This document shows positions 51,864-60,066 of a stretch of DNA of 64,000 bases, piece after piece (position 1 is the first letter of the stretch; each line of letters starts with the position of its first letter). A program made the translations under genes and the position numbers. This stretch comes from Planctomycetaceae bacterium (GTDB taxonomy: Bacteria; Planctomycetota; UBA1135; GCA-002686595). The notes beneath the pieces were generated by a model. The model was not told the DNA's origin. It ran no database searches and saw nothing but the letters and a program-made list of their open reading frames with translations. Where the stretch lies: assembly GCA_016125265.1 (NCBI GenBank), contig WGMC01000030.1, positions 174,931-238,930 of the forward strand. The letters run 5' to 3'.

Positions 51864-52223
51864 GTGGTTTCCGGGGGCTGGGGTTGGCTCGCGACGCTGC
51901 TGTGCGCGGCCGTGCTGTTGGCCGGTCTGCCGCTGCGTTTCGGCGGCGGCGGCGCGGACTGCTGCGCGGACGGCTGCATGTGCCGCGCCGTGCTGGACAG
52001 TTGCTGCGGCGCGGAGACCACCGGTCCAATCGTCGTCGACCCGTGCGGATGCGGACACGGCGGGCCGGGTTCGCTGCTCCTGCCCAAGGGTTTGGCGCCG
52101 GTCCCCGCGCCGCGAGGATCAGAGGTGCCTCCGCCCGCGGACTGCGGTCCGGTGGCGCTGGCGCCCGAGCCCGAGCTCGGCATCTGCACCCCCGCCCCCG
52201 AGCCTCCAGTGCCCCGCGCCTAG
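51864..52223 (+). CDS. Small secreted cysteine-rich protein
   Basis: 119 residues from GTG 51864 (start tentative). A signal-peptide-like segment (LATLLCAAVLLAGLPL) is followed by a dense cysteine stretch, GADCCADGCMCRAVLDSCCG and VVDPCGCGHGG, then a Pro-rich tail ending CGPVALAPEPELGIC. The cysteines could bind metal or form disulfides. Third-position GC is high, supporting coding. Not recognised; a false ORF is possible given the GC content. Confidence 0.55.
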   Translation: MVSGGWGWLATLLCAAVLLAGLPLRFGGGGADCCADGCMCRAVLDSCCGAETTGPIVVDPCGCGHGGPGSLLLPKGLAPVPAPRGSEVPPPADCGPVALAPEPELGICTPAPEPPVPRA

Positions 52224-52416
52224 GCGGGGGTGGCCGATGCCACCGCACGAAGCGTTGGAGCGTCGCGGACACGCGCGGGCTCCGTCCCCCAATGGGCCCC
52301 GGCCAGACAAGGCCCTGGGCGCCTGGGGGCCATGGGCTGTGCCCATTCGGGTGCGGCATGTGCATTCCATCCACCGCGCTGGCCCACGGGCCGCGCAAGC
52401 ATCTGTGATTCTCGCC

Positions 52417-53286
52417 ATGAAACGTTCTGCCATCTTCGCCGGTTTCGCCGGCGCTCTCGGCCTGTCGGCCGCTGTCCTCGCCCACCACGTGCAAACCCCG
52501 CTCAGCTTCCTGTCGGGGCCCAACGTGCTGGACACCATCCAGTACCACCTGAAACCCGGTGGTGTGGGTGTGCCCCCGTACCTGATGGTTCCCGAGGAGT
52601 TCGACCACCACGCGGTGGTCAACGTGGCTCCGGGCCACAGCTTCACCGTGTCCAACGGGGCCGGTGTGACCGAGTCCGTGGTCTTCGACGCCTCCGACTT
52701 CGCCGACCCGGCGGCGCCGGAGATCGAAGAGGTGCTCGAGGCCGTCTCGAACCGCTCGACCCTGCTGTCGGGCTTCTACAAGAACGGCCACGCGTTCCTG
52801 CGCGGTGAGGCCGCGGGTTCCGCCGCCGCGCTGACCCTGACCGACGGCTCCGGCGGCCCGCTGGCGGCCGTCGGCTTCTCCACGGGCACCGCCTCGGGCT
52901 CGCGCCTGGTGCCCCTCGAAATCTCCATCCCGCTCGACGACCACCACGGCGCACACAACGACGCGGGCCTGGCGTTCCACCCCTACCGGGTGTTCGTCAG
53001 CGCCACGGCGGGCACCACCGTGCTGGACGGCCAGACCTTGCCGATCGCCTTCGACGATGTGACGCGGATCTACTACCGCGCCGCGATCCAAGGGCAACTG
53101 CAGGGCTTCCTCGGGACCCTGAACGACACCTCCGACGCCAAGGCCATGCTCGACCTGGGCCCCGTCGCGAAGGGCGATCTGAGCCAACTGCCGGACGAGC
53201 TGTACCTGGCTTACGCCGTGTACAGCATGGACGGCCAAGCGGTGGAGTTCGTCTCCAACCGCTTCGTCGTGCAGCTCGTCAAGTGA
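52417..53286 (+). CDS. Secreted protein of unknown function
   Basis: 289 residues from ATG 52417 with a signal peptide (MKRSAIFAGFAGALGLSAAV, cleavage after VLA). Histidines cluster after the cleavage site (AHHVQTPLSF) and in EFDHHAVVNVAPGHS and PLDDHHGAHNDAGLAFH, suggesting metal binding. The rest is beta-rich (ALTLTDGSGGPLAAVGFSTG). No known family. Followed by a strong hairpin against the convergent gene. Confidence 0.75.
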   Translation: MKRSAIFAGFAGALGLSAAVLAHHVQTPLSFLSGPNVLDTIQYHLKPGGVGVPPYLMVPEEFDHHAVVNVAPGHSFTVSNGAGVTESVVFDASDFADPAAPEIEEVLEAVSNRSTLLSGFYKNGHAFLRGEAAGSAAALTLTDGSGGPLAAVGFSTGTASGSRLVPLEISIPLDDHHGAHNDAGLAFHPYRVFVSATAGTTVLDGQTLPIAFDDVTRIYYRAAIQGQLQGFLGTLNDTSDAKAMLDLGPVAKGDLSQLPDELYLAYAVYSMDGQAVEFVSNRFVVQLVK

Positions 53287-53300
53287 CGGGTTGAACGAAC

Positions 53301-53346
53301 GGCGGGGCGCCTCCCTTCGCTGGGTGGCGCCCCGCCCGTTTCCGTC
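53301..53346. terminator. Hairpin terminator between convergent genes
   Basis: A perfect 11-bp stem GGCGGGGCGCC / GGCGCCCCGCC (53301-53311, 53336-53346) with a 24-nt loop lies between the stops of the two convergent genes, 15 bp after one and 19 bp before the other. Confidence 0.6.
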
Positions 53347-53364
53347 CCGACCTAGGAGCCGGAC

Positions 53365-54666
53365 TCAGAGGCCCGCGCCCAGCACGACGAACTCGCTCGG
53401 GCCGCTCAGGAAGAGGTTCGAGTTGGGGGCGAGGTTGAGGCACTGGGCGGTCCACGTGCGGAATGCGACGCCAGGGGGCAGGGTCGGCACGGGGAAGCTC
53501 AGCACTTCGGCCCCTTCGGCCGGCAGTGTGCCGAGGAACACCGTCGCCAGTTGGGCCGGGTCCAGTTGCGCGACGATGTCGAGGCCTTCCAGGTACACAC
53601 CCTTGTTGGGGCCCGGGGACAGCAGTAGCCAGCGTGTGTCGCCAGGCTCGCCGGCGAAGCCCATCAAGGCCTGTTCGCCTTGGCGCAGCGGTGAAACCAC
53701 GCCGAACGCGCGGCGCGTGCCGGCCACGGGGTCGAAGCTGCCGGAGATCACTAGTTGGTCGGGCCCCGGGGGCGCCTGGGGCTGCGTGCAGCCAACGAGC
53801 GGCTCACCACCCTCACCGCCGACGGCGCTGCTGTCCAGCCACACGACCCGCGTGGTCGCAGTCGGCCCGTCTACGACCAAACCGGGGCCACCTTGTCCGA
53901 AGGGAGTGCATGCACCGCCGGGAACGGTCGTGGATTGCCCACCGCCCTTGCCGCCGCTCACCGACGTGCCAGAGGCGTAGAGCAAGCCACTGTTCACCAA
54001 CACGCCGGGTCCACCCGCGCTGATGCCCTGCGAAAGGAACGAACTTTCCTTGCCGCCACTGCCGACGACAGTGCAATCGAAGAGGTGCACGTTCGATCCC
54101 GCGACCCGCAGCCCCGGTTGCACCTGATATCCGGTGCTGCCGGCGGGCTGGAAAGGGCCCTGCGTCTGGAGCGTGGTGCGCACCATGGTCACGGCCTGCG
54201 ATTGGATGACTCCCGAAGCCGGACCCTGGGACGCAACGACAGTGCAGTCCTCGATCTGGATGGACCCCGCGCAGTTTCGGATGTCCAGTGCCGCCACGGG
54301 TTCGTTGTAGGTGTTTTGGATCTCCAGATTTCGCAGCACCAAATGCTGGTCGGGGCCCAAGTCCGCCACCTGGACGGCGGGGCCCAAGTACCCCGCGAAG
54401 AAGACCAGGTTCCAGACCTTGGCACCCGGATCCCCTTCGATCGTCAGCGACTTGCCTTGCACCGAAAAGGCCTCGTAGCTGGCGCTCCCGGGTCGCACCA
54501 GGATCACGTCGCCGTCGGCGGCGAGTGCGACCGCTTTGTGGATCTGATCGAGAGCCGTGCCCGATTCGACGACCCAAACTTGGCCGGACGCGGCGTGGGC
54601 CTTCGCGGGGGAGGAAAGGAGCAGACCGAGCATGCACGACGCAAGCGCGAACGAGGGAAGTCTCAT
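53365..54666 (-). CDS. Secreted right-handed beta-helix protein
   Basis: 433 residues from ATG 54666 with signal peptide (MRLPSFALASCMLGLLLSSP, cleavage after AHA). The central part (about 30-270) has the rung pattern of pectate-lyase-like beta-helices: DGDVILVRPGSASYEAFSV, SLTIEGDPGAKVWNLVF, HLVLRNLEIQNTY, SIQIEDCTVVA, NVHLFDCTVVGSGGKES. It has no obvious polysaccharide-lyase active site. A C-terminal beta domain follows (VVLGAGL end). Probably a surface protein. Confidence 0.82.
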   Translation of the reverse strand: MRLPSFALASCMLGLLLSSPAKAHAASGQVWVVESGTALDQIHKAVALAADGDVILVRPGSASYEAFSVQGKSLTIEGDPGAKVWNLVFFAGYLGPAVQVADLGPDQHLVLRNLEIQNTYNEPVAALDIRNCAGSIQIEDCTVVASQGPASGVIQSQAVTMVRTTLQTQGPFQPAGSTGYQVQPGLRVAGSNVHLFDCTVVGSGGKESSFLSQGISAGGPGVLVNSGLLYASGTSVSGGKGGGQSTTVPGGACTPFGQGGPGLVVDGPTATTRVVWLDSSAVGGEGGEPLVGCTQPQAPPGPDQLVISGSFDPVAGTRRAFGVVSPLRQGEQALMGFAGEPGDTRWLLLSPGPNKGVYLEGLDIVAQLDPAQLATVFLGTLPAEGAEVLSFPVPTLPPGVAFRTWTAQCLNLAPNSNLFLSGPSEFVVLGAGL

Positions 54667-54808
54667 GGGTACTCCAAAGGGGTCGAGGGAGGGGGCCAGG
54701 CTCCAGACTAGCCGCCGGGCGGTTTTCGGGGGGGAAAGAGCTGGTCGGAAGCCTCGAACGGCCAGCCGGCGTCGTTTGCGGGCCCGACCGCCCCCCAAGT
54801 GGCCCAGT

Positions 54809-55828
54809 TCAGGGCCCCCACGCGCCTTCGTGCAGGACCGGCTGGCCGTCCAACAAGACGTCGTCGAGCTTCAGGAACACGTCCACGTGGTGCTTGGCGA
54901 CCCGGCGGTCCACTTGATCCTTCGAGTAGGTGTTGTGCTTGAGTCCCAAGGAAAGGTGCACTCCGCACATGCGTTCGAACGTGCCGATGTCGCTGACGGT
55001 GCGCTCGTGACTGAACGCGCGGTTCAGGCCAAAGCCCAGTTCCCGCACGTGCACGGCGCCTTCGTCCGAGCGGATGCCCGCCAGCACGCGGTCGAACTCC
55101 GGTGTGCTGTCCTTCGTGCCGATGATCTGGCCGTTCTCGATTGCGATGGTGATCGGGCGCGGCGGACGATTCACGCGGAACGAAGTGTCCCCGAAGAACG
55201 CGACCAGGGCGCTGCCGTGCACCGCGTCGAGCACGCGGGATTCGGTGAACACTTCGCCGATGGGGTACTGGCCGCCGATGTTGGTCATCCCGCGGTAGTC
55301 GCCCACGTTGAGCTTCGCCGGTTCCAGTCCTGCGGGGTAGACGAGCGACAGTTCGTCGACGGAGAGAGTTGCCACGGCGGTGCTATCGAGCCGTGCCTTC
55401 AGCGCGGGACCGACCACGCGGTAGTAGTGCGGGTCGTAGGCCAGCGAGTGCATGTAGATCCGCGCCTCGTCGCCCCCCATGCGCTCGAGGTGGGGGTGCT
55501 CGATCACCTTAAGTCCCCGGCGGAAGAGCTCCACGCGGATGCGAAACTCGTCCAGCCGGAAACTCGTCGATTGGATGAGCACCACCAAGTCGCCGCGGCG
55601 GAGATCGTCGAACGCCGCCAGGGTCGCCGTCGCACCAAGGTGTTCGAAATCCAGGAACCGCGCATGGGGCAAACAGCGCCGGTAGGAGTCCGTCAGCGCA
55701 CACGCAAGCTCGCAGTTGCGGTCGAACACAACGAGGGCCCGATCCTTCGCGCCGTGCTCGAACACGACATCGAGCACCCCGGCGAGGTGACCCGCGCCCA
55801 GCTCGGCGATGTCCTGCACGGGCTGCAC
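54809..55828 (-). CDS. M29-like aminopeptidase
   Basis: 339 residues from GTG 55828, 5 bp after the stop of the membrane-protein gene. The C-terminal half carries M29 (thermophilic aminopeptidase) signatures: NIGGQYPIGEVFTES with the metal Glu, HVRELGFGLNRAF, CGVHLSLGLKHN and HHVDVF with the HxD metal pair. Parts of the N-terminal domain (ALVVFDRNCELACALTDS) are also M29-like. The order fits a two-metal aminopeptidase, though overall similarity seems low, so substrate specificity is open. Confidence 0.8.
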   Translation of the reverse strand: MQPVQDIAELGAGHLAGVLDVVFEHGAKDRALVVFDRNCELACALTDSYRRCLPHARFLDFEHLGATATLAAFDDLRRGDLVVLIQSTSFRLDEFRIRVELFRRGLKVIEHPHLERMGGDEARIYMHSLAYDPHYYRVVGPALKARLDSTAVATLSVDELSLVYPAGLEPAKLNVGDYRGMTNIGGQYPIGEVFTESRVLDAVHGSALVAFFGDTSFRVNRPPRPITIAIENGQIIGTKDSTPEFDRVLAGIRSDEGAVHVRELGFGLNRAFSHERTVSDIGTFERMCGVHLSLGLKHNTYSKDQVDRRVAKHHVDVFLKLDDVLLDGQPVLHEGAWGP

Positions 55829-55833
55829 CGGTC

Positions 55834-57351
55834 CTAGGCGGTGTGGGCCACGCGTGCGCGTCGAAGCAGGGGAAGTCGATCGGCCAGCATCGTGGCCACG
55901 ACTCCCGAGCTCGTGGCGAGCAAGGCCCCGATCAAGCCGATCGAGGGGACCAGGATCGTGCTGGTGCCGAGCGCGACCACGGGCAGCAGCGCGACGCTCC
56001 AGGTCCGGAGCGGCTGTCCGCTTTGCACTTGCCTGAGGCGCTGGTCGACGGCGGCCGCAGCCAAACCCATCAGCACCGCGGCCCAGGGCGCCAGGCCAGC
56101 GACGGCAAGGCCAGCCGCTGCGAACTCCGTGTGCCAGCGGGAGACGAAGGGCCCAACGGCAAAGCCGCCGGCGATCAGAAGCAGCGCCCCGATCGCGCCG
56201 GCCAACACCGGGAAGCCGCGCCCTCGTGTGCGGTCGATGCAGGCTGCGACCAGGAGCACCGCGCCGCCCAGCGGCAACGCGAGCGCGGGCGCCAGCAGCG
56301 CAATCGTTCCGCGCAGGTCGCTGAACTCGCCCCACGCCCCGGGCAACGGTGCGATGCGCAGGCAGCCAAGTACGAGCAACGGCGCCAGCATGGGGGCTAC
56401 CGCGAGAAGCAAGGGCGAGCGCCCGCCGGGGACATGGTCGGGTTGCTCGGAGAACGATCGTTGAGCCGCGGTGCCAAGGGCCAGGGCGACCGCGACGACC
56501 ACCGACAGAATCAGAGCGACCAGGAGCACGTTCGAATCGGGGACTCCGAACTGTCTCGCCACGCCTCCGCCGAGCTGCAGGCCTAGGAGCCACACCCAAG
56601 CGCGGGTCGAGAACCCAATGCGTCTCCCGACGCGCAAGCTCGCGCTCGCGGGATCGAGGCGGCGCCAAAAGAGCGCGCGGACGCCTTCGCCGATGCTCCA
56701 AAGGAACAGCCAGATGACTGGGTACGCCACGTAGTGATAAGGATTCAACCAGAACGCCGTTTCCCGCAGCCCGTACCACGTGATCGGCAAGCTGAGCAAC
56801 GCGCCGACGGGGAGTACGACGCGCCAGAGTCGTTCGGCGTGCGTAGTTCCCCAGCGATTTGCCACGTTGTACTGCACGGCGAAGGCCAACCAGGCGGCCC
56901 CGATGAACCCCAGCGCCAGCCACAGGGGCATGGTCGCGACCGAACCAACGGGGAGCAGGCAAAGGGCCAACGCGCACACGGGTAGCACGGCGCTGCGACG
57001 CGAGTCCCCTGCCCTTGCAAACCACGCGGAAACGCCCATCCACAACAGGGCTCCCAGCCACCCGTGGATGGAATCGAGTCCGCCAAGGGCCAGCGCGCCG
57101 AGTGCCGCCAGGCCGGTGACCAACATTGGCTCGCGCGCTCCCAGGGCCGCGAATGCCGGTGGGCCTTCCAAGGGCGGGTGGGGCGCGTTTCGCCCGAACC
57201 GGCTGACAGCGACCGCTCCTAGGGCCAGTACCGCGAACAATAGACCTGGAACCCCGTCGCCGGCCAAGGCTCGACTATGGGTGGGCAGCGGCTCGCCGGC
57301 GATCCAAAGCAGCCCGAGGGCCACCACCAGAAGGGCGTAGGGGGACACCAT
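55834..57351 (-). CDS. Polytopic membrane protein of unknown function
   Basis: 505 residues from ATG 57351 with about 12 hydrophobic helices spread over the whole chain (ALLVVALGLLWIAG, MLVTGLAALGALALGGL, VCALALCLLPVGSVATMPLW, LLVALILSVVVAVALALG, FAVGPFVSR and others). A polar stretch near 150-200 (VQYNVANRWGTTHAERLWRV) and RETAFWLNPYHYVAYP may be functional. Family not identified; it could be a transporter or enzyme of lipid or polysaccharide assembly. Cotranscribed with the aminopeptidase. Confidence 0.75.
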   Translation of the reverse strand: MVSPYALLVVALGLLWIAGEPLPTHSRALAGDGVPGLLFAVLALGAVAVSRFGRNAPHPPLEGPPAFAALGAREPMLVTGLAALGALALGGLDSIHGWLGALLWMGVSAWFARAGDSRRSAVLPVCALALCLLPVGSVATMPLWLALGFIGAAWLAFAVQYNVANRWGTTHAERLWRVVLPVGALLSLPITWYGLRETAFWLNPYHYVAYPVIWLFLWSIGEGVRALFWRRLDPASASLRVGRRIGFSTRAWVWLLGLQLGGGVARQFGVPDSNVLLVALILSVVVAVALALGTAAQRSFSEQPDHVPGGRSPLLLAVAPMLAPLLVLGCLRIAPLPGAWGEFSDLRGTIALLAPALALPLGGAVLLVAACIDRTRGRGFPVLAGAIGALLLIAGGFAVGPFVSRWHTEFAAAGLAVAGLAPWAAVLMGLAAAAVDQRLRQVQSGQPLRTWSVALLPVVALGTSTILVPSIGLIGALLATSSGVVATMLADRLPLLRRARVAHTA

Positions 57352-57404
57352 CGCAGTGGTCCCACACTACCACGGCCGTTGGAACCGGGGGGCAGCCGGT
57401 GTTC

Positions 57405-58349
57405 CTAACCCCGTGCGGCCGCCACTCGACGGTGGTTTTCGCGGGTGCGCACCTCGACCGTCACGTGGGCCAGGACTGCCAGGTCCACGAGGCGCGCGCG
57501 GTATTCGCGCGGAGTCAGCGGGTCGTCGCTTTCGACCACCAGGATCGCACCGAAGTGGCCCGGCCCGAGCCGCCAGACGTGTTGGTCCAGCACCAGATCC
57601 CCGTCCTGCTCGATGCGCTCGCGTACGGCCGAAGCGAGGTCGCCACCGCGCTCGACATCGAGCAACACCCCGCCCGTGTCGCGCACCAGTCCGTAGGACC
57701 AGCGCAGGATGACCAGCGCTCCGAGCAACCCGCCAACGGCATCCATCCACATCCAACCGAACTGTCGGCCAAGGACGAGGGCGGCTATGGCTACCACGGA
57801 AGTCAGCGCGTCCGCCAATACGTGCAGGTATGCGGCCCGCAGGTTGTGGTCGGAGTGGTGGTGATCGTGGCCGTGATCGTGACTGTGCGCGTGGTCCTCG
57901 CGCAGCAGCCACGCACTCGCCAGGTTCACCACCAGGCCGAGCACCGCCACCAGGATCGCCTCGTCGAAGCGGATCGAAATGGGTTCGAAAAAGCGGGTGA
58001 ACGACTCCCAAGCGATCAAGAGCGCCACACCGGCGAGCGCCACCGCGCTGGTGTACCCCGCGAGGTCACCGACCTTGCCCGTGCCAAAGACGAAGCGCGG
58101 ATCGTGCACTCGCCGACGGGCCCACGCATACGCCAGCGCCCCGATGGAGAGGGCCCCCGCGTGGGTCGCCATGTGCCAACCGTCCGCTAGGAGGGCCATG
58201 GACCCGAACACGGTGCCCGCCACGATCTCGGCCACCATCGTGGCCAAGGTCAGTGCGATCACCAGCCACAGCCGCCGCTCGTTGCGGTCGTGCTGGGCGC
58301 CGAGGAAATCGTGACCTCGGTGGAGGGGGTCCGTGGGGTCCTGGTGCAT
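57405..58349 (-). CDS. dmeF: Cation diffusion facilitator (DmeF-like metal exporter)
   Basis: 314 residues from ATG 58349. The CDF signature is in its DmeF form: SMALLADGWHMATHAGALS, where His and Asp residues bind the transported metal. Six membrane helices are followed by a His-rich cytoplasmic loop (REDHAHSHDHGHDHHHSDH) between helices 4 and 5 and a C-terminal metal-binding domain (VLLDVERGGDLASAV). DmeF proteins export Co2+, Ni2+ or Fe2+. No repressor gene (dmeR) is adjacent. Confidence 0.9.
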   Translation of the reverse strand: MHQDPTDPLHRGHDFLGAQHDRNERRLWLVIALTLATMVAEIVAGTVFGSMALLADGWHMATHAGALSIGALAYAWARRRVHDPRFVFGTGKVGDLAGYTSAVALAGVALLIAWESFTRFFEPISIRFDEAILVAVLGLVVNLASAWLLREDHAHSHDHGHDHHHSDHNLRAAYLHVLADALTSVVAIAALVLGRQFGWMWMDAVGGLLGALVILRWSYGLVRDTGGVLLDVERGGDLASAVRERIEQDGDLVLDQHVWRLGPGHFGAILVVESDDPLTPREYRARLVDLAVLAHVTVEVRTRENHRRVAAARG

Positions 58350-58438
58350 CGGGATCCGCAGTCTACGCAGGTCAGCCCCCGAAAATGAACTCGGCCGCGC
58401 GGCGCATCGCGAGCCACACCGCCCACGGAGGACCCAAG

Positions 58439-58576
58439 ATGCCCGCCAACCCCACGTCCGCACCCGAATCGCCCTGCAGCGGCCGCCAGTCGAAACTCCC
58501 CCTGGCCGTGATCCTCGGCGTCGCCGCAGGATTCGCCGCCCTGATCGGATTCTTCGTCGGCTTACACGGCGGCTGA
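58439..58576 (+). CDS. Single-pass mini-protein
   Basis: 45 residues from ATG 58439. GGAGG sits 7 nt upstream, a far better ribosome site than that of the in-frame ATG at 58385. The layout is a short N-terminus with one Cys (APESPCSGRQSK) and a membrane helix LPLAVILGVAAGFAALIGFF ending VGLHGG. Function unknown; divergent from the metal exporter and convergent with the YCII lipoprotein gene. Confidence 0.6.
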   Translation: MPANPTSAPESPCSGRQSKLPLAVILGVAAGFAALIGFFVGLHGG

Positions 58577-58584
58577 TCGAGAGA

Positions 58585-59295
58585 TCAACGGGCCGCTATG
58601 GCCAAGTTCGCGGAGCCGAACCAGGGGTACAGCTCCACGGGGCCGAGTTGGTCGGCGCGATCCCCGAGCCACGTCCGCGCCGCGTCCAGATTGGCCGCGT
58701 CGAATAGGTAGAAACCGCGGGGACCCCCGCTGAGTCGCGCGGCGAGCAGAAGTCCCGGATCCCCGGCCAACGTGCGTTCGAGTCGCGGCCCGTCTTCGGC
58801 GAGCGCAAACACGTACATGCGCATCCCCGCTTCCATGCGCATGTCGCCCGCCGCATGGCGGGCGGCCTGGTCGGACATGTCGAGATCCCTGATGGCGCAG
58901 AGGTCTGTACTCGTGCGCATGGGCTGCATCTCGAACACCAGGACGCCGCTCGCAACGGCCGGGTCGCTCGCCACCCACGTTCCGACCTCGGCGGCGCTGG
59001 TCGTGTCGAACACGAAGATGCCGCGCAGGGTAGGGTCGGGATTGGGTTGACCCAGGGGACCGGCCATCAACAGATGGCGTTCCTCCGCCAGGCGTTGGAT
59101 GTTCGCCATGTGGCCCCGCTGGAGCGCGCTGCGCTCTTCGGGTGTGCGTGTCGCCGCACTGGGGCCAGCGCGCAGCAACACCAACGTGTATTCGTGGTCC
59201 ATGCCGGACGCCGGTCCACCTGCGTTGGAACGGCAACCCGTTGCGAGCAAAGCGATCAGAGCCAGAACGAGCAGCGTGACGTGGTGGGTCTTCAT
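58585..59295 (-). CDS. Lipoprotein with two YCII-type domains
   Basis: 236 residues from ATG 59295. Signal MKTHHVTLLVLALIALLATG ends in a lipobox (Cys21). Two ferredoxin-like YCII domains follow (about 40-130 and 140-236): YTLVLLRAGPSAAT, LMAGPLGQPN, LRGIFVFDTTSAAEVGTWVA, ASGVLVFEMQP and then YVFALAEDGP, GFYLFDAANLDAARTWLGDR. YCII proteins are usually small cytoplasmic enzymes, so an exported double-domain form is notable. Active-site His/Asp pairs are only partly kept. Confidence 0.82.
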   Translation of the reverse strand: MKTHHVTLLVLALIALLATGCRSNAGGPASGMDHEYTLVLLRAGPSAATRTPEERSALQRGHMANIQRLAEERHLLMAGPLGQPNPDPTLRGIFVFDTTSAAEVGTWVASDPAVASGVLVFEMQPMRTSTDLCAIRDLDMSDQAARHAAGDMRMEAGMRMYVFALAEDGPRLERTLAGDPGLLLAARLSGGPRGFYLFDAANLDAARTWLGDRADQLGPVELYPWFGSANLAIAAR

Positions 59296-59328
59296 GGGCA
59301 AACCGACGGGACCAAGGATCGCCAGAAT

Positions 59329-60066
59329 CTACGCTTCCAGGAGCCAATCGACCACGAGAGCGGCCATGGGCTCGGCCGCGCCCGTGAACACGTGGTCCAC
59401 TCCGGGGAGTGCGACGACCTTTGCCGGGCCGCCAGCATCTGCTGCGATCTCGCGGGACTCCTCGATCGGCACGACCGTGTCCGCATCGCCGTGCACCAGC
59501 AGCCAGGGGACGCGGATGCGCGGCGCCACGGGCAGAACGCTGTCGATTCGCTCCATGTCGTCCAAGAACGCCTGGGAGAGGGGGCACTCCGGTTTGTCCC
59601 ACATCAGCGCACCCGGGGCCAATCCCGCGAACTTCCGCCGCACGAACGCGGCCGTGTGCACCATGCCGCCCAGGGACACCAGGCGCGCGATGCGCGGATC
59701 CACCGCAGCCCTCAGCACACCGACGGCCGCACCCATCGAATGACCCACGTAGGCGATCGGTCCAGTTCCGGCGGCGTCCACGGCGTCCAGCACCGCAGCT
59801 AGATCCACGGCCTCCGCCGTGGGGTACGAGTTCGCAAAAGAGCCCTCCGACGCGCCATTGCCCGCGAACGAGAACCGCAGTGCGTCGAACCCGGCCGCCG
59901 CTGCTGCCCGGGCAAGCGTCACCGCCCATTCGCGGTCCTTGTTCGCCGTGACACCGTGGCCAATCACGAGTGTGCCGCGGCGATCGCCCGCGGCCGGGTG
60001 GTGGCTCGTGTCCAGGTGCTGGCCGCGCGGGTTGCGGATGTTCGTGTACATGGCCGCGTTGCTCAC
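59329..60066 (-). CDS. Alpha/beta hydrolase coupled to class III alcohol dehydrogenase
   Basis: 245 residues from GTG 60066, overlapping the dehydrogenase stop by 4 bp (an in-frame ATG lies at 60051). Nucleophile elbow YVGHSMGAAVGVL, acid in HGDADTVVP and His in GVDHVF give a full triad; GTLVIGHGVTANKDREW is the oxyanion loop. It resembles small serine hydrolases with a lid. The coupling suggests it handles the product of the dehydrogenase, as FrmB/FghA handles S-formyl-glutathione, though the sequence is not a standard FghA. Confidence 0.85.
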   Translation of the reverse strand: MSNAAMYTNIRNPRGQHLDTSHHPAAGDRRGTLVIGHGVTANKDREWAVTLARAAAAAGFDALRFSFAGNGASEGSFANSYPTAEAVDLAAVLDAVDAAGTGPIAYVGHSMGAAVGVLRAAVDPRIARLVSLGGMVHTAAFVRRKFAGLAPGALMWDKPECPLSQAFLDDMERIDSVLPVAPRIRVPWLLVHGDADTVVPIEESREIAADAGGPAKVVALPGVDHVFTGAAEPMAALVVDWLLEA

